Position numbers and translations under genes: made by a program. Shown piece after piece: positions 59,628-64,000 of a stretch of 64,000 nucleotides of DNA. Positions within the stretch are counted from its first letter, which is position 1. Each line of letters starts with the position of its first letter. Source of the stretch: an uncultured Spirochaetaceae bacterium (GTDB lineage Bacteria; Spirochaetota; Spirochaetia; Treponematales; Treponemataceae); the NCBI GenBank assembly GCA_902778325.1, contig CACYWZ010000003.1, positions 1-64,000 on the forward strand. Reading direction: 5' to 3'. Below the pieces are notes generated by a model. It was not told where the DNA came from. It worked only from the letters and a program-made list of their open reading frames with translations, and did not search any database.

Positions 59628-61430
59628 ATGGCAGAGATGAAATATAAGCGCAACTTTTGTATTGTTGCACACATTGACCATGGCAAATCCACTCTTTCTG
59701 ACCGTCTTATTGAAAAGGCGCGAATTATTGACCAGCGTCAAATGCAGAACCAAATCCTCGACAGCATGGACATTGAACGCGAGCGCGGTATCACGATAAA
59801 AAGCCAAGCCGTAACTATTCCTTATCACGCAAAAGACGGAAATGATTATGAACTTAACTTCGTTGACACACCAGGGCACGTCGATTTTAGCTATGAAGTC
59901 AGCCGCGCTATTGCGTCTTGCGAAGGTGCTTTGCTCTTGATTGACGCGACTCAGGGCGTAGAGAGCCAGACCGTGAGCAACTTGTATATGGCGATGGAGC
60001 ATGATTTGACGGTTGTGCCTGTTGTGAACAAAATCGATTTGCCGAGCGCAGACGTTGAAAGCGTGAAAAAGCAAATTGACCACGACCTCGGACTTGATTC
60101 CGCCGATGTGCAACTCGTTTCTGCAAAAACGGGCGAGGGCGTTGATGAGCTTTTGGAGGCGATTGTAACCAAATTCCCCGCTCCGACAGGCGACGTAAAT
60201 GCACCGATGAGAGCTTTGATTTTTGATTGCCACTATGATATTTATCGCGGTGTTGTTGTTCATATTCGAATGATAGACGGCAAAATCAAGGTTGGCGACA
60301 CAATCCGCTTTATGAACTCACAGGCGGAATATCGCGTGGAGCAAGTCGGTATTTTTAAGATTACGCTCGAAGAAAAGAAAGAACTTGAAGCAGGCGATGT
60401 CGGCTATATTATCGCAGGCATTAAGACCGTCAGCGATGTTCGCGTTGGTGAAACAATCACGAATGTTGCAAACCCTGCAACAGAGGCTTTAGCTGGCTTC
60501 AAAGATGTAAAGCCTGTTGTCTTCTCATCGATTTATCCGATGGACAGCGATGATTATCAGGAACTCAAAGACAGCATGGAAAAGCTCAAGCTCAACGACG
60601 CAAGCCTTGTTTACGAAAAAGACAATTCGCTTGCTTTGGGCTACGGCTTCCGCTGCGGCTTTTTGGGCTTGCTTCACTTGGAAATCATCGAGGAACGCCT
60701 TGAGCGCGATTATGACCAGTCCGTCATTTTCACCGCTCCGAGCGTCCGCTATCTCATTCACTTAACGGGCGGCGAAGACGTTTATATCGATAACCCGTCA
60801 GAATATCCCGAAGGCAAAATCCAGAGCGCAGAAGAGCCGTATATCCGTGCTAACATCATCACGCCGTCTGAGTATCTTGGCTCAATTATGAAGCTTTGCC
60901 TTGAAAAGCGCGGCGAGCAAAAAAATATGCAGTATCTCGACACAAAGCGCGTCGAACTCACTTATGAAATGCCGCTTGCAGAAGTTTTGTTCGACTTCTA
61001 CGACAAACTCAAGAGCTACAGTCGCGGATACGCCAGCTTTGATTACGAGGTTATCGATTATCGACCGACAGAACTCGTCAAAATCGATATTCTCATAAAC
61101 GGAAAGCCTGTTGACGCTTTGGCACAGCTCGCCTATAAGCCAGAAGCCCGCGACCATGCGCTCAAAGTCGTTACAAGACTCAAGGGCGAAATCGCGCGAC
61201 AGCAGTTCAAAATCGCAATACAGGGCGCAATCGGCTCTCAAGTCATCGCTCGCGAAACAGTCAATCCTGTGAGAAAAGACGTTCTTGCAAAATGCTACGG
61301 TGGCGACATCACGCGAAAGAGAAAACTGCTCGAAAAGCAGAAAGAGGGAAAGAAGCGAATGAAGCTCATCGGCGATGTGGAACTCCCTCAGAGCGCATTC
61401 CTTGCCGTATTGAAAGAGAAAGAAGAATAA
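59628..61430 (+). CDS. lepA: elongation factor 4 (LepA)
   Basis: 600 residues, full family length. G1 AHIDHGKSTL, effector ERERGITIKSQAV, G3 DTPGHVDF, G4 NKIDLPSA; then EF-G-like domains II, III and V and the LepA-specific C-terminus (QKEGKKRMKLIGDVELPQ). It acts on ribosomes during initiation or stress. TAGGAG ribosome site. Confidence 0.98.
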   Translation: MAEMKYKRNFCIVAHIDHGKSTLSDRLIEKARIIDQRQMQNQILDSMDIERERGITIKSQAVTIPYHAKDGNDYELNFVDTPGHVDFSYEVSRAIASCEGALLLIDATQGVESQTVSNLYMAMEHDLTVVPVVNKIDLPSADVESVKKQIDHDLGLDSADVQLVSAKTGEGVDELLEAIVTKFPAPTGDVNAPMRALIFDCHYDIYRGVVVHIRMIDGKIKVGDTIRFMNSQAEYRVEQVGIFKITLEEKKELEAGDVGYIIAGIKTVSDVRVGETITNVANPATEALAGFKDVKPVVFSSIYPMDSDDYQELKDSMEKLKLNDASLVYEKDNSLALGYGFRCGFLGLLHLEIIEERLERDYDQSVIFTAPSVRYLIHLTGGEDVYIDNPSEYPEGKIQSAEEPYIRANIITPSEYLGSIMKLCLEKRGEQKNMQYLDTKRVELTYEMPLAEVLFDFYDKLKSYSRGYASFDYEVIDYRPTELVKIDILINGKPVDALAQLAYKPEARDHALKVVTRLKGEIARQQFKIAIQGAIGSQVIARETVNPVRKDVLAKCYGGDITRKRKLLEKQKEGKKRMKLIGDVELPQSAFLAVLKEKEE

Positions 61431-61446
61431 GGCTTCCAAAAGAGAG

Positions 61447-61480
61447 AATCCCGAATATCGCACGTATTCGGGATTTTTTT
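61447..61480 (+). terminator. terminator between lepA and the P-II-like gene
   Basis: AATCCCGAATA / TATTCGGGATT stem with a long T-run; it lies between convergent genes. Confidence 0.93.
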
Positions 61481-61498
61481 GTTCGGTTGAAAAAGCGA

Positions 61499-62143
61499 TT
61501 ATTTCTTTCCAAGCGTCGTAAAATCTTCGACAGCGCACGAGTAGGCAATGCCCATTCCAGGCTCTTTGAGGCACTTCATCTCTTCAATTGCGGAAATGAC
61601 AGCGTCCTTTTTGTCAGAGCTGACGACCATGATGAGCATCTCCTTTTCGGGAACGATGTGCATGCCGAAAAATCTCGCGTCCGTCTCGCGTGCCGTTCCT
61701 CTCGCGCTCACCACCGTGCCGCCGCCTGCGCCAGCGTTTCGTGCCGCCGCCATAACGTCGTCCGCGTAGCCTTTGTTGACAATCACCGTTATCATCGTGT
61801 TCTCAAAATTAGTGTTTGACATATTTTCTCCTCCGCTTCTTTTTCCGCCTTTGTAAACCGTGCCAAGATTGACGCAAAGCAGTTCGCCGAAGCCTTTTTT
61901 CTGCGTTTTTGAGGCGTTCACAATCGCGTTTGAAACGCTTTCTTTAACGTCATTTCTGACAACCATAAGAACAATGTCCCGCGAAAACTCCCCAAGCCCA
62001 AGAATTGCCGCGACGTTTGATTTCGCAAGCGCTCGTCCGCTCATCACCGTTCCGCCCTGACAGCCGGATTCCATTGCGGCGCGGATAAGGCTTTCCCCCC
62101 TGTCGTGAGGGATTATGCTGATTAAAAGTTTGTAGTCTTCCAT
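61499..62143 (-). CDS. tandem P-II-like regulator
   Basis: 214 residues from the ATG at 62143 (AAGGAG 8 nt upstream). Two P-II/GlnB-like domains in one chain: residues about 3-100 (YKLLISIIPHDRGESLIRAA; GCQGGTVMSGRA) and about 112-212 (TMITVIVNKGYADDVMAAAR; GAGGGTVVSARGT). The uridylylated-Tyr T-loop of true GlnB is absent. It is encoded directly after a DUF1538 membrane protein, a known partnership, and probably gates it in response to an unidentified ligand. Confidence 0.88.
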   Translation of the reverse strand: MEDYKLLISIIPHDRGESLIRAAMESGCQGGTVMSGRALAKSNVAAILGLGEFSRDIVLMVVRNDVKESVSNAIVNASKTQKKGFGELLCVNLGTVYKGGKRSGGENMSNTNFENTMITVIVNKGYADDVMAAARNAGAGGGTVVSARGTARETDARFFGMHIVPEKEMLIMVVSSDKKDAVISAIEEMKCLKEPGMGIAYSCAVEDFTTLGKK

Positions 62144-62155
62144 TCGCTTCACTCC

Positions 62156-63712
62156 TTATTTGCGCTGTGTTTTTGCCTTGAAGATTATGCCGAGGACTTG
62201 GATTGCAATAAGAGGTGTCATTGCAACGAGCGCGATAACGCCAAACGCGTCGACAGCGGGATTCCCGCCTGAGGCGTTCGAAGCTCCGAGCGTGAACGAC
62301 ATTATGAAAGTGCTTGTCATAGGCCCTGAGGCAACACCTCCTGAGTCAAAGGCGATTCCCGTGAAAAGCTTCGGGCAAAAGAGCGTCATCAAAAGAGAAA
62401 GCGCGTAGCCCGGAATTAAAATGTACCAAAGCGAAAAGCCAAAGATGACTCGCGCCATTGAAATCCCGATTGAAAGCGCAACCCCGATGCTCAGAGCGCT
62501 CAACAGCGTGCGCCTTTTTATCGCGCCTCCCGAAACGCTTTCAACTTGGTCAGTGAGAACCCAGACAGCAGGCTCTGCGCTCACGACGACAGCGCCGAAA
62601 ATGCAGCCGACAGCGATAAGCAAAATCTGTGGAACGACAGACGGAATGTTGAGCGCTTTTTCGATTTCGCCCGCCGCGTCAAACAAAACAAGGCTCTTTT
62701 TCCCCGAAATTGCAATGCGCCCAAGAACTTCGCCCAGCGCTTTTCCGGCGTTCATAAAGCCTCCCTTCGCGCCAAGCAAAAAAAGAACAAGACCCGCGAA
62801 ACTGAAAAAAAGACCGCGCACCATACGAATGACTTGGAAAGGCGGCATCTTTATCAAAAAGATTTGAAAAATCACAGCCATCATCACAAGCGGAAAAAGA
62901 GCGCTTGAAACTTCGTGCAATATTTCAGGAAGAAGGCGGGCGAACACCGAAATCCCCTCCGCGTCCAGCATCTCATCGCCTGAAATAGAGCCAGATGCGT
63001 CGGGAGCAGAAAACGACAAGATTATGCCGTACAAACAAACCGCCGCAACAGGACCAACAGAGGCAATCCCCGTAAGCCCGAAACTGTCGTCCTCGCTTTC
63101 CACGCCGCTTTTCGACGCCTTCGAGCGAACTGCGGCAACACCAACGCCGAGCGCCATTATGAAAGGAACAGTCATCGGCCCTGTCGTCGCGCCTCCCGAA
63201 TCGAACGCAACACCCTGAAACGTCGGCGGAGTCAAAAAGGCGAGCGCAAAAACAATCGCGTACGAAATGATGAGAACAAGACGTAGCGGAATTGAGAGTA
63301 CCGTGCGAAGAATGCCGATTGCCACGAACAGCGCAACCCCTGCGGCAATCATAAAGATTAGCGCCCATTTTGAGACGTTCGGGGCAACAGAGCGCACTTG
63401 GTCAGCAAGAACCTGAACATCAGGCTCGGCAATCGTTATCATAAAGCCAATTAAAAATGAGACGACAAGCAAAAGCGGCAAACTCCGCTTTGAAGTGAGC
63501 GCTGCTCCGCTTCGCTCTCCGATTGGCAAAATACCCAGGTCAACCCCGAAAAGAAATACCGTCAGCCCGATTATAACGAGGATAGAGCCAGCAAGAAAAA
63601 GCAACAGCGTATTCAGCGGCAAAGGCGCAATGGTGAGCGAAAGAATGAGAACCAGCGCCATAATTGGAGCGACAGAATACACTGTTTCCTTGAATTTTTG
63701 AAAGAAGTTCAA
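62156..63712 (-). CDS. DUF1538 membrane protein (duplicated permease-like)
   Basis: 518 residues from a TTG start with AGGAGG 5 nt upstream. About 12 membrane segments in two repeats, each with the same signature: GVAFDSGGATTGPMT in the first half and GIAFDSGGVASGPMT in the second, plus matching ISIAEPDVQVLADQV / VSAEPAVWVLTDQV-type stretches. Function unknown; an internally duplicated transporter is likely. The next gene, 12 nt downstream, is the double P-II-like protein, so stoichiometry may match the two halves. Confidence 0.88.
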   Translation of the reverse strand: MNFFQKFKETVYSVAPIMALVLILSLTIAPLPLNTLLLFLAGSILVIIGLTVFLFGVDLGILPIGERSGAALTSKRSLPLLLVVSFLIGFMITIAEPDVQVLADQVRSVAPNVSKWALIFMIAAGVALFVAIGILRTVLSIPLRLVLIISYAIVFALAFLTPPTFQGVAFDSGGATTGPMTVPFIMALGVGVAAVRSKASKSGVESEDDSFGLTGIASVGPVAAVCLYGIILSFSAPDASGSISGDEMLDAEGISVFARLLPEILHEVSSALFPLVMMAVIFQIFLIKMPPFQVIRMVRGLFFSFAGLVLFLLGAKGGFMNAGKALGEVLGRIAISGKKSLVLFDAAGEIEKALNIPSVVPQILLIAVGCIFGAVVVSAEPAVWVLTDQVESVSGGAIKRRTLLSALSIGVALSIGISMARVIFGFSLWYILIPGYALSLLMTLFCPKLFTGIAFDSGGVASGPMTSTFIMSFTLGASNASGGNPAVDAFGVIALVAMTPLIAIQVLGIIFKAKTQRK

Positions 63713-63814
63713 TCATGCCTCCTGTGCATTTTCCAGTAAGTATAGGAATTACTTATAAAACGGTCAATGCGGACAGGAAAAATGAAAGATGTGTTTTCAA
63801 AGCAAAACGAAAAT

Positions 63815-64000
63815 GTCGCAAACTGGAATTTATTGACCTCTTCACTCTTGCAAAAGCGTTTAAACTGGAATTTATTGCCTTCTTCAAAGTGGGGCAGCCT
63901 TTAAACTGGAATTTATTCGCTTCTTCACTCTTGCATGAGCGTTTAAACTGGAATTTATTGCTTTCTTCAAAGTGAAGTAGCGTTTAAACTGGAATTTATT
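63815..64000. repeat. tandem array H, 41-42-bp unit, five copies, continues past the window
   Basis: AAACTGGAATTTATT recurs at 63820, 63862, 63903, 63945 and 63986 (steps 42, 41, 42, 41). The core palindrome is GTTTAAAC; the rest alternates CTTCACTCTTGCA and CTTCAAAGTG types. 63713-63814 shows nothing else. Confidence 0.9.

Overview
The window comes from a spirochaete, almost certainly a saccharolytic, gut- or rumen-type Treponema. The evidence is a cheA-cheW-cheX-cheY operon whose CheW is fused to a CheR-like domain, HPr and HPr kinase without other PTS genes, a TPR/HtrA envelope pair, many lipoprotein or signal-peptide envelope proteins, and a fructan-type sugar locus. All assignments rest on reading the sequence and on family knowledge; no database was searched.

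Layout. 1-7.3 kb: a LacI-type regulator, then a CUT1 sugar ABC transporter (two permeases and a lipoprotein binding protein, no ATPase gene) and two GH32 beta-fructosidases, one a lipoprotein cut by the window edge. 7.3-10.3 kb: an LRR protein, an unknown protein, a broken gene and repeats. 10.3-13.3 kb: nucleoside salvage operon udp-deoC-cdd-deoB. 13.4-18.3 kb: cheA-cheW/R-cheX-cheY. 18.5-22.4 kb: an outer-membrane barrel candidate and a chemoreceptor. 22.6-31.5 kb: an envelope-transport cluster with three LolA-like periplasmic proteins, a large outer-membrane protein, an RND/MMPL exporter and an ArsR regulator with a visible operator. 31.5-38.6 kb: radical SAM enzyme, fold III PLP decarboxylase, YbaK, phosphodiesterase, Hsp20 behind a sigma-54-type promoter, and a GDPD remnant. 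38.6-46 kb: MBL hydrolase, DbpA-domain protein, UPF0158-GNAT fusion, ClpP, cytidylate-kinase-like protein, Nudix hydrolase, PC4-like protein, HolA, HPr and HprK. 46.2-51.2 kb: rplU-prp-rpmA-obg-nadD-yqeK-LCP-rsfS. 51.9-61.4 kb: acidic protein, ispE, spoVG, tRNA-Gln, L25, tilS, TPR protein, HtrA-like protease and lepA. 61.5-63.7 kb: a double P-II-like protein with a DUF1538 membrane protein.

The coding part is mostly ordinary; the intergenic part is not. At least nine intergenic stretches hold tandem arrays whose unit is about 41-42 bp (six at 41 or alternating 40-42, one at exactly 42), or about half that (21 and 23 bp). The arrays share no obvious sequence with each other. Most carry one short inverted repeat per unit, usually with a 3-5 nt loop, and in two arrays the inverted repeat changes sequence along the array while the spacing stays fixed. 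This looks like conservation of period and structure rather than of sequence.

A second, dispersed family consists of paired hairpins between GTCAT and ATGAC ends with an ATCT...AGAT middle. One copy has a small GIY-YIG nuclease gene lying between two near-identical 61-bp direct repeats of its left half.

A third pattern is that at least six genes or operons have a good -35/-10 promoter whose -10 ends only 6-9 nt before the start codon, which predicts leaderless mRNAs.
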